Shown here: positions 33,713 to 41,725 of the stretch, piece after piece
How positions within the stretch are numbered: the first letter of the stretch is position 1
Layout: each line of letters opens with the position of its first letter
Assembly: GCA_030681265.1 (NCBI GenBank)
Contig: JAUXXD010000075.1
Coordinates: 1 to 56,480 of the forward strand
Source: Candidatus Didemnitutus sp.
GTDB taxonomy: Bacteria; Verrucomicrobiota; Verrucomicrobiia; Opitutales; Opitutaceae
DNA length: 56,480 bases
Direction of reading: 5' to 3'
Notes under the pieces: generated by a model
What the model was told of the DNA's origin: nothing
Databases searched by the model: none
The model's input: the letters and a program-made list of their open reading frames with translations, nothing else
Made by a program: the position numbers and the translations under genes

Positions 33713-34786
33713 TCATCGTTTCGCCGCTCCCTCGCACAACGCCGTCATCAGTTCCGCCGCCTTGCGGTGGCGGAGCAGCGGGGCGGCTTGGCCGGCGTAA
33801 AGGGGAATCCACTCCGCCCGTCCTTGGGCGATGGCCGCCCGTTTTAGCGGCGAGGTGAACCACGAGGGGCGCGGATACGGCAGGTTCGGCCCCGCCTCCA
33901 GGCATTCCAGCAGGCGGTTGGGCAAAAAGCGCGCCAGTCGCCCCGTGACCGCGCGGGTGAGGCGCGAGTCGCCGGCCTGCTCACCGGCGAGCAGGCGCTC
34001 GCGGTGCGCATCGCCCGCACCCGATTCCTCGCAAGCGAGAAAGGCCGTGCCGATCTGCACCGCCTGTGCCCCAAGCGCCAGCGCCGAGCGCACTCCGCGC
34101 GCATCGGCGATGCCTCCGGCCGCGATCACGGGGATGCGCACCCGAGCCGCGACCCTCGGCACAAGTGCCAGGGTGCCGTGCAACGACTCTTCGGCCGCGC
34201 GCATAAACGACGGTCGGTGTCCGCCCGCCTCGAACCCTGTCGCCACCACCGCATCCACGCCCGCCGCTTCCAGCGTCACCGCCTCTTCCACCGTGGTGGC
34301 CGCTCCCACCGTGATGATGCCGCAGTCGCGGCAGGCCCGCAAAATCGCCGACGAAGGCACACCGAAAACAAAGCTGAACACCGCTGGTCGCGCCGCGATC
34401 ACCGCATCCGCTTGGGCCTCAAAATCCGCCGCGACCGGCAAGGGCTCGGTCAAAAGGGGCGGGCACGGCAAGCCCAGTTCGGCATGAGCCTCGGCCAAGC
34501 GCGTGCACATGTCGGCGTGTTCCGCCGGATCAAGGACGCGACCGGGGGCGTCGTCGTTGGATACCCAAAGGTTGAGCGCGAAGGGGCCGGGAGTCGCCGC
34601 ACGGATGTCGGAGGAGAGCCGCAGAATTTCCTCCGGCGCGAGCAGATGCGCGCCGTAGGAACCCAGCCCCCCGGCGTCGGCTGCGGCGGCGACGAGCCGC
34701 ACCGTGGACAATCCGCCGCCAAAGGGGCCCTGAATGATCGGATGACGCAGCCCGAGGCGGCGGACGAGGTCGAGTGAAGGAGACAT
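33713..34786 (-). CDS. Nitronate monooxygenase (NPD family)
   Basis: 357 residues. TIM barrel with PIIQGPFGGGLST at the start, FALNLWVSNDD, FSFVFGVPSSAILRACR, the catalytic His in GFEAGGHRPSF, VIAAGGIADARGVRSALALGAQAVQIGTAFLACEES, all typical of FMN-dependent nitronate monooxygenases. It oxidises nitronates such as propionate-3-nitronate. It has its own ECF-type promoter between it and the upstream tetR gene. Confidence 0.9.
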   Translation of the reverse strand: MSPSLDLVRRLGLRHPIIQGPFGGGLSTVRLVAAAADAGGLGSYGAHLLAPEEILRLSSDIRAATPGPFALNLWVSNDDAPGRVLDPAEHADMCTRLAEAHAELGLPCPPLLTEPLPVAADFEAQADAVIAARPAVFSFVFGVPSSAILRACRDCGIITVGAATTVEEAVTLEAAGVDAVVATGFEAGGHRPSFMRAAEESLHGTLALVPRVAARVRIPVIAAGGIADARGVRSALALGAQAVQIGTAFLACEESGAGDAHRERLLAGEQAGDSRLTRAVTGRLARFLPNRLLECLEAGPNLPYPRPSWFTSPLKRAAIAQGRAEWIPLYAGQAAPLLRHRKAAELMTALCEGAAKR

Positions 34787-34828
34787 GGCGCGTAGTGGTT
34801 TGGTTGTTACGAATTTCTTGCGAGGTCC

Positions 34829-34858
34829 GTTGGAGTTCTCGAACCGCCGCCCTATTCC
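34829..34858 (-). promoter_or_regulatory. ECF-type promoter of nitronate monooxygenase
   Basis: GGAAT (34854-34858, GGAATAGG), 18 nt, CTCCAAC (34829-34835), 42 nt before the ATG. Confidence 0.5.
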
Positions 34859-34874
34859 GTCGCGCCGCGTGCCT

Positions 34875-35495
34875 TCACGCGGCCGTCGCGGCCTCCACGA
34901 GCACCCTCGCGGCGTCCTTGGCCTCGGCGGCGGCCGCCGGGCTGCGCTGGATGAAGGCCAATACCGTCGCGCCCTCGATCAAGAGCGCCAGTTGCCTGGC
35001 CAGCGCGTTGCGGCGTGTGCCGGACAACTCCAGCTCTCCGCACAGTCGCTGCAGCAGGGCGAGGCAGCCGGCCTTGAACGCCACCGCCGCCTGACGCGGC
35101 AAATCGCTCTCCTCGGGGTATTCGCTCGCCGCCTTGATGAACAGGCAGCCGTGAAACCCCGGCGAACGAAACCAGTCGTCCAGCCAGTCAAACACCGCCA
35201 GCACCCGGCCCGCCGCGCCGCCGCGCGCCCGCGACACCTTCGCCTCGATCTCGCTGACGATCTCCGCCGCTCGCCGCTCCAGCACCGCCGCGATCAGAGC
35301 CTCCTTGGACGGGAAATGTTTGTAGAGCGTCATCTTCGCCACCCCCGCCTCGGCCAGCACCGTGTCTATGCCTACCGCATGGTAACCCTGGCGGGCAAAC
35401 AGACCGCGGGCGACATCGAGCAAATGCTCGCGCTTGGCCGAGCGCGCCTTGACGGGCGAGGCGGCGGAGCGGGCGATCCGGGCGGGCTTTTTCAT
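34875..35495 (-). CDS. TetR/AcrR family repressor
   Basis: 206 residues. The N-terminal HTH (about 22-66: ARGLFARQGYHAVGIDTVLAEAGVAKMTLYKHFPSKEAL) is typical. The ligand domain has FHGCLFIKAASEYPEE and a second Cys in FKAGCLALLQRLCGEL; cysteines at such places sense electrophiles in NemR-like regulators. It is divergent from the dsrE operon. Two palindromes in the 145-bp gap are the probable operators, so it should control both itself and that operon. Confidence 0.88.
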   Translation of the reverse strand: MKKPARIARSAASPVKARSAKREHLLDVARGLFARQGYHAVGIDTVLAEAGVAKMTLYKHFPSKEALIAAVLERRAAEIVSEIEAKVSRARGGAAGRVLAVFDWLDDWFRSPGFHGCLFIKAASEYPEESDLPRQAAVAFKAGCLALLQRLCGELELSGTRRNALARQLALLIEGATVLAFIQRSPAAAAEAKDAARVLVEAATAA

Positions 35496-35534
35496 GGGTG
35501 CCAGCGTGCCGAAAAAAACGGGAGCGGCAACCGA

Positions 35535-35552
35535 ATAGACAGAACGGTCTAT
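35535..35552. promoter_or_regulatory. TetR operator, site 1
   Basis: Inverted repeat ATAGAC-N6-GTCTAT, same half-site as the palindrome 16 bp further right. It lies nearer the tetR start and probably mediates autorepression. Confidence 0.65.
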
Positions 35553-35561
35553 TTTTTGTTT

Positions 35562-35591
35562 GGAATAAATAGACAGGTCTGTCTATCTAAG
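35562..35591 (+). promoter_or_regulatory. Candidate ECF-type promoter with TetR operator in its spacer
   Basis: GGAAT (35562-35566, GGAATAAA), 18 nt, ATCTAAG (35585-35591), keeping the TCTNA core. The perfect palindrome ATAGACAG-GT-CTGTCTAT (35569-35586) fills the spacer, so a bound repressor would block polymerase. Confidence 0.5.
35569..35586. promoter_or_regulatory. TetR operator, site 2 (perfect palindrome)
   Basis: Two 8-bp arms ATAGACAG/CTGTCTAT around 2 bp, 55 bp before the dsrE-like ATG. Confidence 0.75.
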
Positions 35592-35640
35592 CTCACGAAG
35601 GTCGCCAATCCGGCGAATCCATCCACACCGAAAAAACACC

Positions 35641-36012
35641 ATGAAAACAGCCATCATCATCCTGTCCGATCCGAAGTCCGGCGAAGAGGCCCTGGGCCGC
35701 GCCTTCAACGCGCTTGCTCTGGCGCACGAGAGCCGGGCGGCGGGCGACGAGGTCAAAATCGAGTTCGTCGGCGCCGGCACGCGCTGGCCGACCGAGCTGA
35801 CCAAGCTCTCGCACCCGGCCAACGGGCTATACAACCAGGTGCGCGATCTGGTCGCGGGCGGCTCCTGCGGCTGCGCGGCCGTCTTTGGCGCGACCGAGGG
35901 TCTGCAGGCCTGCGGCGTGCCGCTGAGCACCGGCCAGGCCCTGCCGGGCACTCCGGGCCTGACCAGCCTGCGCCAGTATCTGGCCGACGGTTGGCAAACC
36001 CTGTTGTTCTGA
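35641..36012 (+). CDS. DsrE-family small soluble protein
   Basis: 123 residues. A Rossmann-like DsrE/F fold: MKTAIIILSDPKSGEEALGR, AFNALALAHES, VKIEFVGAGTRW and a Cys-rich segment GGSCGCAAVFGATEGLQACGV. The cysteines may carry sulfur in persulfide relay, or the protein may serve a different small-molecule role, as many stand-alone DsrE proteins do. It is first in a three-gene run controlled by the divergent TetR. Confidence 0.82.
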   Translation: MKTAIIILSDPKSGEEALGRAFNALALAHESRAAGDEVKIEFVGAGTRWPTELTKLSHPANGLYNQVRDLVAGGSCGCAAVFGATEGLQACGVPLSTGQALPGTPGLTSLRQYLADGWQTLLF

Positions 36013-36093
36013 TCGTCCCTGATCGCGCCGACCGGGCTCGTTTGCACGAGTCCGGCCGGCGTCACCCGCGCCCGTCAGTTGTTCACGCTCATC

Positions 36094-36708
36094 ATGGCCC
36101 ATCATTATCTCGACACGGTTTTCACCTCCGACGTGCGCGCGGCGCAGAAGCGTTTTTACGGGCGCGAGCAAGCCTTGCCGCCGTCGCCGGGCCCCGACGC
36201 GCTCGGGCCGGACGAGGCGGCGTTTATCGCCGAGGCCGACAGCTTTTATCTCGGTTCGGTCAACACCGATGGCTGGCCCTATGTGCAACATCGCGGCGGA
36301 CCGCGCGGGTTTCTCCGCGTGCTCGACCCGCACACACTCGCATTTGCCGATCTCGGAGGCAATCGGCAGATAGTCAGCGCGGGCAACGTGATCGCCAACG
36401 ACCGGGTGGCCTTGTTCATCATGCACTATCCGCGTCGCCAGCGGCTCAAATTGCTCGGCCACGCCAGCTTCGTGCCCGCCGCCGATGCGCCGGAGCTGAG
36501 CGCGCAACTCGCCCCGCCCGAACTCGCCCCCCGTCTGGTCGAGCGCATCTGTCGCATCCGCGTGGTGGGCTTTGACTGGAATTGCCCCAAATACATCACC
36601 CCGCGTTTCACCGCCGCCGAGGTCGAGGAGGCCTTGGCCCCGCTCCGCGAGCGAGTGGCCGCGCTCGAATCGGCGCTGCAAGACGCCGGGCTGCCCCCGC
36701 CTGTCTGA
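36094..36708 (+). CDS. Pyridoxamine 5'-phosphate oxidase-family flavin protein
   Basis: 204 residues from the ATG at 36094. Split-barrel flavin-binding fold: [77 protein letters not shown] and [13 protein letters not shown]. The last motif is typical of the group of FMN/F420-type flavin proteins annotated as pyridoxamine-phosphate-oxidase-like; the true substrate is probably not pyridoxamine. Second gene of the dsrE operon. Confidence 0.87.
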   Translation: MAHHYLDTVFTSDVRAAQKRFYGREQALPPSPGPDALGPDEAAFIAEADSFYLGSVNTDGWPYVQHRGGPRGFLRVLDPHTLAFADLGGNRQIVSAGNVIANDRVALFIMHYPRRQRLKLLGHASFVPAADAPELSAQLAPPELAPRLVERICRIRVVGFDWNCPKYITPRFTAAEVEEALAPLRERVAALESALQDAGLPPPV

Positions 36709-36743
36709 GCGCGTTTTCTCGTATTCACTTTTTCATCACCACC

Positions 36744-37214
36744 ATGGACACACCCAGACCACCCCTGCCTCCGTTCGACGAAACCGCCGCCCGCCAAAAG
36801 GTGCGCGCCGCCGAAGACGCCTGGAACACCCGCGATCCCGAACGCGTCTCGCTCGCCTACACGCCCGACACGATCTGGCGCAACCGTTCGGAATTTCTCC
36901 ACGGTCGCGCCGAGGTGGTCGGGTTTTTGCGCCGCAAGTGGGCGCGCGAACTGGAGTATCGGCTCATCAAAGAGCTGTGGGCATTTGGCGAAAACCGCAT
37001 CGCGGTGCGCTTCGTTTACGAGTGGCGAGACGCCGAGGACCGGTGGTGGCGCTCGCACGGAAACGAAAATTGGGAGTTCGCGGCGAGCGGCCACATGCAC
37101 CGCCGCCACGCGTCGATCAACGACGTGGCGATCACCGAGTCGGAGCGCCTCTTCCGCTGGCCCCAGGGTCCTCGTCCGGCCGATCACCCGTCGCTGAGCG
37201 AACTGGGCTTGTAG
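36744..37214 (+). CDS. DUF1348 / NTF2-like (SnoaL) protein
   Basis: 156 residues. [66 protein letters not shown] and [18 protein letters not shown] form the DUF1348 pattern, an NTF2-like cone fold that binds a small hydrophobic ligand. No function is assigned to the family. It often accompanies TetR, DsrE and pyridoxamine-oxidase-like genes, as here. Confidence 0.9.
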   Translation: MDTPRPPLPPFDETAARQKVRAAEDAWNTRDPERVSLAYTPDTIWRNRSEFLHGRAEVVGFLRRKWARELEYRLIKELWAFGENRIAVRFVYEWRDAEDRWWRSHGNENWEFAASGHMHRRHASINDVAITESERLFRWPQGPRPADHPSLSELGL

Positions 37215-37256
37215 TGAATTGGCGCACGACAAGACGGTGCCAGCAACCGGGTCGGC

Positions 37257-37754
37257 TCACGGTTTGCGACGCTTGACCGCGGCAACACCGAGCAGCGTCA
37301 CCAAACGCTGGTCGAAGCTGAAGGGCTGCCCTGCGTCCACCCAGCTCCATCGCCAGTCGGGGTGGCGCGCGTTAATCAGCAGGTTATGTTCGCCGGGAGT
37401 GACCGCGCTGGGCACCAGCAAGGCCGGGCTCAACGCGCCATCGCACCAACGATTGCCCTCGGCTTGTGCCGCCGGAAGCAAATCGGGACCGTTCCAACCG
37501 GCAGGCACCGCAGGCAGGGGAAGGATGGCCGATTCGGGCACTTGAATTTCGTAAAGCCGGTGCGGGGCCAGGTGGTCGAAGCGTTTGTAGTGGACCAGTC
37601 GCTCCAACGCCGCGAGCGAACGGCTTTCGGCCGCATAGTCCAACAAGCGCGGTGCGGCGTGCCAGCGACCATCGGCGGAATGTCCACTCAGGCCGGAGAA
37701 AGCAGCCTGGGCATCCGTTCCGAACTTTTTTAAGACGAGTCGAAAGGCCCTCAT
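37257..37754 (-). CDS. RES-domain toxin
   Basis: 165 residues. RES family features: DGRWHAAPRLLDYAAESRSLAALERLVHY (Arg and Tyr of the NAD pocket), LPAGWNG-like VPAGWNGPDLL, GNRWCDGALSPALLVPSAVTPGEHNLLINARHPDW. RES toxins degrade cellular NAD+. The start overlaps the antitoxin stop by ATGA. In the second-position RES-xre order, antitoxin first. Confidence 0.9.
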   Translation of the reverse strand: MRAFRLVLKKFGTDAQAAFSGLSGHSADGRWHAAPRLLDYAAESRSLAALERLVHYKRFDHLAPHRLYEIQVPESAILPLPAVPAGWNGPDLLPAAQAEGNRWCDGALSPALLVPSAVTPGEHNLLINARHPDWRWSWVDAGQPFSFDQRLVTLLGVAAVKRRKP

Positions 37755-38149
37755 ACCGGCACGCCATGAGCCATCGCTTGAACCAGGTTTTCCACTTTTC
37801 GGCTCCCGATATCCGTGGCGAGCATTTCAAGCGGCGTGCGCCCGCCCAGCGCCGAGTCAGGGCTGCTCAGCCACTCCGCGATGGCGGCGTCGTTGGTGAA
37901 AATTTCGGCGGCGGCGTTGCGCACGCGAGCCACGCGCAGCATGCGCTCCGATTCGCTCATGGTCAGCCGCTCGCCAGCGGCTTTTCGCGCGGTCATGGTC
38001 CGCTGGGAGAAACGCAGACTGGAGATCAAGGTTTTCTCCGAGACGCCAAGTTTGCGGGCGATCTGCCCAAGCGTCTGCCCCGGCAGGCCACGCTCCAATT
38101 GACGGACCTGCTCTTCAACCGGGGACTCCGACAAGGTAAAAACATTCAT
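37751..38149 (-). CDS. Xre/MbcA/ParS-type antitoxin
   Basis: 132 residues: an N-terminal HTH (LGQIARKLGVSEKTLISSLRFSQRTM) and a C-terminal toxin-binding domain with WLSSPDSALGGRTPLEMLATDIGSRKVENLV, the DUF2384 signature. It neutralises the RES toxin and represses the operon. The ATG abuts a pair of palindromes, with a -10-like TATAAC only 11 nt upstream, so the message is probably leaderless. Confidence 0.92.
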   Translation of the reverse strand: MNVFTLSESPVEEQVRQLERGLPGQTLGQIARKLGVSEKTLISSLRFSQRTMTARKAAGERLTMSESERMLRVARVRNAAAEIFTNDAAIAEWLSSPDSALGGRTPLEMLATDIGSRKVENLVQAMAHGVPV

Positions 38150-38183
38150 GGCAATATTGCGTTATAGATTAAGCAATATTGCC
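38150..38183. promoter_or_regulatory. Autoregulatory operator of the Xre-RES pair
   Basis: Two copies of the palindrome GCAATATTGC (38151-38160 and 38173-38182), each extended to GGCAATATTGC/GCAATATTGCC so that the whole is also symmetric. TATAAC (38161-38166 on the minus strand) lies between them. The spacing suits cooperative antitoxin binding over the promoter. Confidence 0.8.
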
Positions 38184-38210
38184 AGAACGGAAATTCAGTC
38201 AAGCGGATCG

Positions 38211-38768
38211 TCAAGCCGATTTCTTCCACGCCTGCGAGGCGAAGGCGGGATCGAGCGGAGCCTGGGCGAGGTGGTTGGTGTAGTTGCTCAGGGTCTTGAG
38301 CGCGTTGATCGTGAGCACGTCGAGGATCTCGTTCTCGCCGAAGCCGGCGGCGTGAAAAGCGGCAATCTCGTCGGCGGGCACCCAGCCGCGATGCGCGACG
38401 ACTGCGCGGGCGAAGCGGGTGAGCGCGGCCACGCGGGCATCGGCGGCGGGCCGACCGTCACGCACCGCCTGGATGGTCTCGGCCGGGGCCTTGGCCATGC
38501 CGGCGACGACCGAGTGAGCGGCCACGCAGTATTCGCAACCGTTCTCGGCACTGAGCGCGATCATGAGCACCTGTTGCTCGGCCGGGCTGAGCACGGAGCG
38601 CTCTTGGATGAGCTTGGCGAGGCGCAGGTAGGCCTCGACCGCGAGGGGCGAGTTGGCGAGCGCGCCATAGACGTTGGGAATAAAACCGTAGGTCTTTTGA
38701 ACCTCGTTAAGGGTGGCCTGAGCGGCGGAAGACGGAGCGGTGGCGGGAGTTTGGATCGGGAATGACAT
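38211..38768 (-). CDS. AhpD/carboxymuconolactone decarboxylase-family peroxidase
   Basis: 185 residues. The AhpD-type active site is intact: SAENGCEYCVAAHSV with Cys78, Cys81 and His85. LNEVQKTYGFIPNVYGALANSP near the start and FGENEILDVLTINALKTLSNYTNH near the end place it with uncharacterised peroxidase-related enzymes. It would reduce peroxides or act on electrophiles with a thiol partner. It is read with the tautomerase gene, 51 bp upstream. Confidence 0.9.
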   Translation of the reverse strand: MSFPIQTPATAPSSAAQATLNEVQKTYGFIPNVYGALANSPLAVEAYLRLAKLIQERSVLSPAEQQVLMIALSAENGCEYCVAAHSVVAGMAKAPAETIQAVRDGRPAADARVAALTRFARAVVAHRGWVPADEIAAFHAAGFGENEILDVLTINALKTLSNYTNHLAQAPLDPAFASQAWKKSA

Positions 38769-38819
38769 GATAGGTGTGTGGGTTTTGGGTTCTTGTTTAT
38801 TGGTTTACGGACGGGAAAT

Positions 38820-39050
38820 TCACGCGGCGCAGGTCGAGCCGGACGCCATGCGGCGGAGCGCATCGGTGGTGACCGGCTCGCCGCCGACACCCCAGGCCCC
38901 GGAGGGCACTTCTTCGAGCAACACCCAGGTGACCGGGCGCAGTCCTTCGCCTTCTACCGACACGACGGCGTCGGTGACTTTGCGGATGAGTTCCTCTTTT
39001 TGAGCGGGGCTCAGGAAGTCGCTGATCCCTTTGATTTGAACGAGTGGCAT
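38820..39050 (-). CDS. 4-oxalocrotonate tautomerase family protein
   Basis: 76 residues starting MPLVQIKG, so the catalytic Pro is residue 2 before processing. AQKEELIRKVTDAVVSVEGEGLRPVTWVLLEEVPSGAWGVGG is the tautomerase superfamily pattern. These small enzymes tautomerise enols or dehalogenate. An ECF-type -10 and a TetR palindrome lie directly upstream. Confidence 0.88.
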   Translation of the reverse strand: MPLVQIKGISDFLSPAQKEELIRKVTDAVVSVEGEGLRPVTWVLLEEVPSGAWGVGGEPVTTDALRRMASGSTCAA

Positions 39051-39078
39051 GATGTTTCTGTGGGTTGGTTTTTACTTG

Positions 39079-39094
39079 TGGACCGTTCGGTCCA
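39079..39094. promoter_or_regulatory. TetR operator before the tautomerase gene
   Basis: Perfect palindrome TGGACCG-TT-CGGTCCA, immediately downstream of the ECF-type -10. A degenerate copy lies before the tetR gene itself at 39718-39731. Confidence 0.75.
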
Positions 39095-39096
39095 AA

Positions 39097-39126
39097 ATGG
39101 GACGCAAAAAAGCCGGGGCTTATTCC
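39097..39126 (-). promoter_or_regulatory. ECF-type promoter of the tautomerase-AhpD operon
   Basis: GGAAT (39122-39126, GGAATAAG), 18 nt, GTCCCAT (39097-39103). The -35 overlaps the tetR stop codon. Confidence 0.5.
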
Positions 39127-39704
39127 AGCGAACGCAGAATTTGTTGGACGATCTTTTTGATGCGGGCGGCGGGCAGGCCGGCTTTGGCCTGGGAGCGGAG
39201 TCCGCCGACATTGGTTGCGAGGTAGGCGGCGAGAGTCTCGTCGTCGGCCTCGGCGGAGATTTCACCCGCCGCGCGGGCACGTTGAATCGCCTTCCGAAAG
39301 ATCCCCTCGAAACGATCCAGCAGGCGGCGGATCTCGCGGGCGAGTTCCGGGTCCGAGGTCGCGACTTCGTTGGCGCTGTTCATCAGCAGGCAACCGCAGG
39401 GCGAGGCTTCGCGGGCCTCGTTGACGACTCTTTCCAGAACCTGACGAATAAACCCGAGGGCAGACGGCGACGCATCCAGCCCTGCTTCCATCGCGGTGGC
39501 CTGGGTCTCGCAGTAGTGACGCAGACAATCGACGAAGAGGTGCTCTTTGCTGCGGAAGGCCGCGTAAAAACTGCTGCGAGAAAGTCCCAGCGTGCCCACG
39601 AGATCATCGAGCGAGGTGCCGCGAAATCCCTGCTTCCAGAAAACCCCCGTGGCGGTGGCAAGGGCCTCGTCGAGGGCGAAGTTTCTGGGACGTCCGGCGG
39701 TCAT
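39120..39704 (-). CDS. TetR/AcrR family repressor
   Basis: 194 residues from the ATG at 39704 (MTAGRPRNFALDEAL, the classic TetR opening). The HTH is TSLDDLVGTLGLSRSSFYAAFRSKEHLF. The ligand domain has ASPCGCLLMNSANEVA, a Cys pair at the site where AcuR/NemR-like repressors carry reactive cysteines. It precedes the tautomerase and peroxidase genes on the same strand and is likely their repressor through the palindrome at 39079. Confidence 0.9.
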   Translation of the reverse strand: MTAGRPRNFALDEALATATGVFWKQGFRGTSLDDLVGTLGLSRSSFYAAFRSKEHLFVDCLRHYCETQATAMEAGLDASPSALGFIRQVLERVVNEAREASPCGCLLMNSANEVATSDPELAREIRRLLDRFEGIFRKAIQRARAAGEISAEADDETLAAYLATNVGGLRSQAKAGLPAARIKKIVQQILRSLE

Positions 39705-39717
39705 GTGACCAGAATAA

Positions 39718-39731
39718 GGACTGAACGTTCC
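39718..39731. promoter_or_regulatory. TetR autoregulatory operator, imperfect
   Basis: GGACTGAACGTTCC, 14 bp before the tetR ATG. It matches GGACCG-TT-CGGTCC of the downstream site in both half-site ends. Confidence 0.55.
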
Positions 39732-39778
39732 ATAATTGCAAGCCGTGACCGTTTTTTGACTGTGTTCACAGCGAGCGC

Positions 39779-41293
39779 TCACCGCGCCACGCGTGGCAAA
39801 AGGTCGCGAAAGGACAGAGCGGCGAGCCCGAGAAACCCGGTCGCCTTGCAGCAGAGCAGCAGCGCGGTCAGCGAATGTCCGAGCGCGGCGAAATAGACCG
39901 CTCCGGCGAGCATCACCGACCCGAAGGCGGATTCGACGCAGGTGAGGCCAAGAAAGAGTCCGCGACTGCGCAGACGACCGAGCAAACCGCCGACCACGGC
40001 CTTCGCTCCTCCTTTGGGTGTGCGCACGAATTCGCCGCCGCGTTGAAAGAGGCCTTCGATGACGGCGAGCGTGTTGGTGATGCTCATGGCCAGCCCGAAG
40101 GAGAGAATCAACGGCGACGCCGCGAAGATCAGCAACGCCTCGCGCAGTGATCCGCCCCGCAGGCGGCGTGCCGCGAGATAAAGGCCGATGGTCGCCCAAA
40201 ACGTAAACACGAGCAGCACCGGTTGGCCGACGATGAGCGAGGTTTCTCCGGGGGCCGCCGCCCAGACAAAATACGGCACCAACAGCGCGGCGAACGCGAT
40301 CAGCAGCGGGTGGATAAAGCCGACCAGGAGATGCCACGCCGCCTCGCGTTTGACGCGGCCCGCCACGTCGGGCGCGCGCAGGATGGTGGCGAGCTGTTTA
40401 CGCATTACCTGGATGCCGCCCTTCGTCCAGCGGCGTTGCTGGGATTTGAAGGCGGTGATGTTTTCGGGCAATTCGGAGGGCACGCCGTAGTCGCCGCGAT
40501 AGACGAAACGCCAGCCGCGCAACTGGGCGCGGTAGCTGACGTCGAGATCTTCCGTGACGGTGTCGGGCGTCCAGCCACCGGCCTCTTCGAGCGCGGCGCG
40601 TCGCCAAATGCCGGCGGTGCCGTTGAAGTTGAAATAGAGTCCGGCAGCATGGCGCGCGGCTTGTTCGACGACGAAGTGCGCGTCGAGAAACAGCCCTTGG
40701 AAGCGGGTTAACAAGCTCGCCTCCCGGTTGCTGAATTCCCACCGCGCCTGCACGAGGCCGATATCGGGCGCGTCGCCGAAGTGCGGCATGAGCGTGGTGA
40801 GAAAATCCGGCGCGGGACGGAAGTCGGCGTCGAAAATCGCGAAGTAGTTCGCCTTGGTAAGCGTCATGCCGAGAGCGAGCGCGCCGGCCTTGTAGCCGGT
40901 GCGGGTGCCCCGACGTATGTGACGAAAGCAGAGTGCCACGTCCGGATGATTATCGAGCCAGGCGGCGATGCGCGTGCTGGTGTCGTCGGTGGAGTCGTCA
41001 AGGAGCTGAATTTCCAAGCGCTCGGCGGGCCAGCGCAACCGTGCCACGGATTCGAGGAGGGCCTCGACCACGAGGGGCTCGTTATACACGGGACATTGCA
41101 CGCAGACCAGCGGGGTATCGTCGGCGGACTGCGGATCGGGCACGGTGGATGCCTCCGTCGCAGTGGATGCGCGCGGGCGTTTATGGCGCAGGTAAAGCGC
41201 GAGCATCTTCACCTTGTGAAAAGCGAAGGCCGCCATTCCCGCCACGAGCAGGAAGTAAACGACGATGAGGACTTGGCGGGCGGTTTCGGACAT
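39779..41293 (-). CDS. Processive GT2 glycosyltransferase, cellulose-synthase-like membrane enzyme
   Basis: 504 residues. One N-terminal helix (about 6-26), a GT2 catalytic domain with CVQCPVYNEPLV, LQLLDDSTDDT-like QLLDDSTDDTS, FAIFDADFRP (DxD), TEDLDVSYR and QQRRWTKG, then about five C-terminal helices. The D,D,TED,QxxRW set marks beta-glycosyltransferases such as ceramide glucosyltransferase-like and cellulose-synthase-like enzymes. Last gene of the arsS operon, so the acceptor may be an arsenolipid precursor; this is inference. Confidence 0.85.
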   Translation of the reverse strand: MSETARQVLIVVYFLLVAGMAAFAFHKVKMLALYLRHKRPRASTATEASTVPDPQSADDTPLVCVQCPVYNEPLVVEALLESVARLRWPAERLEIQLLDDSTDDTSTRIAAWLDNHPDVALCFRHIRRGTRTGYKAGALALGMTLTKANYFAIFDADFRPAPDFLTTLMPHFGDAPDIGLVQARWEFSNREASLLTRFQGLFLDAHFVVEQAARHAAGLYFNFNGTAGIWRRAALEEAGGWTPDTVTEDLDVSYRAQLRGWRFVYRGDYGVPSELPENITAFKSQQRRWTKGGIQVMRKQLATILRAPDVAGRVKREAAWHLLVGFIHPLLIAFAALLVPYFVWAAAPGETSLIVGQPVLLVFTFWATIGLYLAARRLRGGSLREALLIFAASPLILSFGLAMSITNTLAVIEGLFQRGGEFVRTPKGGAKAVVGGLLGRLRSRGLFLGLTCVESAFGSVMLAGAVYFAALGHSLTALLLCCKATGFLGLAALSFRDLLPRVAR

Positions 41294-41341
41294 GAAAAAC
41301 GGGTGCGGAACACAGTGCGTTGAATTGGGCCGGGCCGGGGT

Positions 41342-41725
41342 TCAGCCGCGCTGTGAGCGCCAATCGGCCAGGGCGGCCTCGACCTCGGTGATCAAGGTCG
41401 CGAGCCCGTTGGCGACTTCGATGTCGGCCGCTTCGAGCAGAATTTCCACGCCGGGGCCGTCCTCCACCAGGATGAGGGGCAGCGGGTGTTCCGCCAGGTC
41501 GGGGTAGCGCTCCTGAAAGGTGTCGCGGTAGAGAAAGGCGGTGGGAAAGGGCTGCCCGGCGAGGTAGGTTTGCCAGGCGCGCAACATGCCGGTGTGGCCA
41601 TAGGTGATTTTGCAAAGGCTGCACGCGTAGGTCTCGGGCGAGATGAGTTTGTGCGCCCAGCCGGCGGCCGCGTTGAAGAGTCCGGAGTCGGCGTTGTAAA
41701 CGAGCAGCAGGCGCGGAGTATTCAT
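41342..41725 (-). CDS. Conserved unknown protein of arsS operon, CxxC motif
   Basis: 127 residues. It begins with LLLVYNADSGLFNAAAGWAHK, then a YACSLCKITYG segment with a CxxC pair, then FLYRDTFQERYP and a C-terminal helix. The opening recalls the thiol-oxidoreductase DCC family, but the Cys pair is in a different position, so I leave it unassigned. It is coupled by ATGA to the TIGR04282-type glycosyltransferase and followed by a second glycosyltransferase. Confidence 0.75.
   Translation of the reverse strand: MNTPRLLLVYNADSGLFNAAAGWAHKLISPETYACSLCKITYGHTGMLRAWQTYLAGQPFPTAFLYRDTFQERYPDLAEHPLPLILVEDGPGVEILLEAADIEVANGLATLITEVEAALADWRSQRG

Noticed and set aside
38211-38768. Arsenosugar-associated peroxidase-like protein
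   Set aside because: AhpD-type motif is present, but length and the lack of arsenic neighbours favour a general CMD-family peroxidase in the TetR-controlled electrophile operon.
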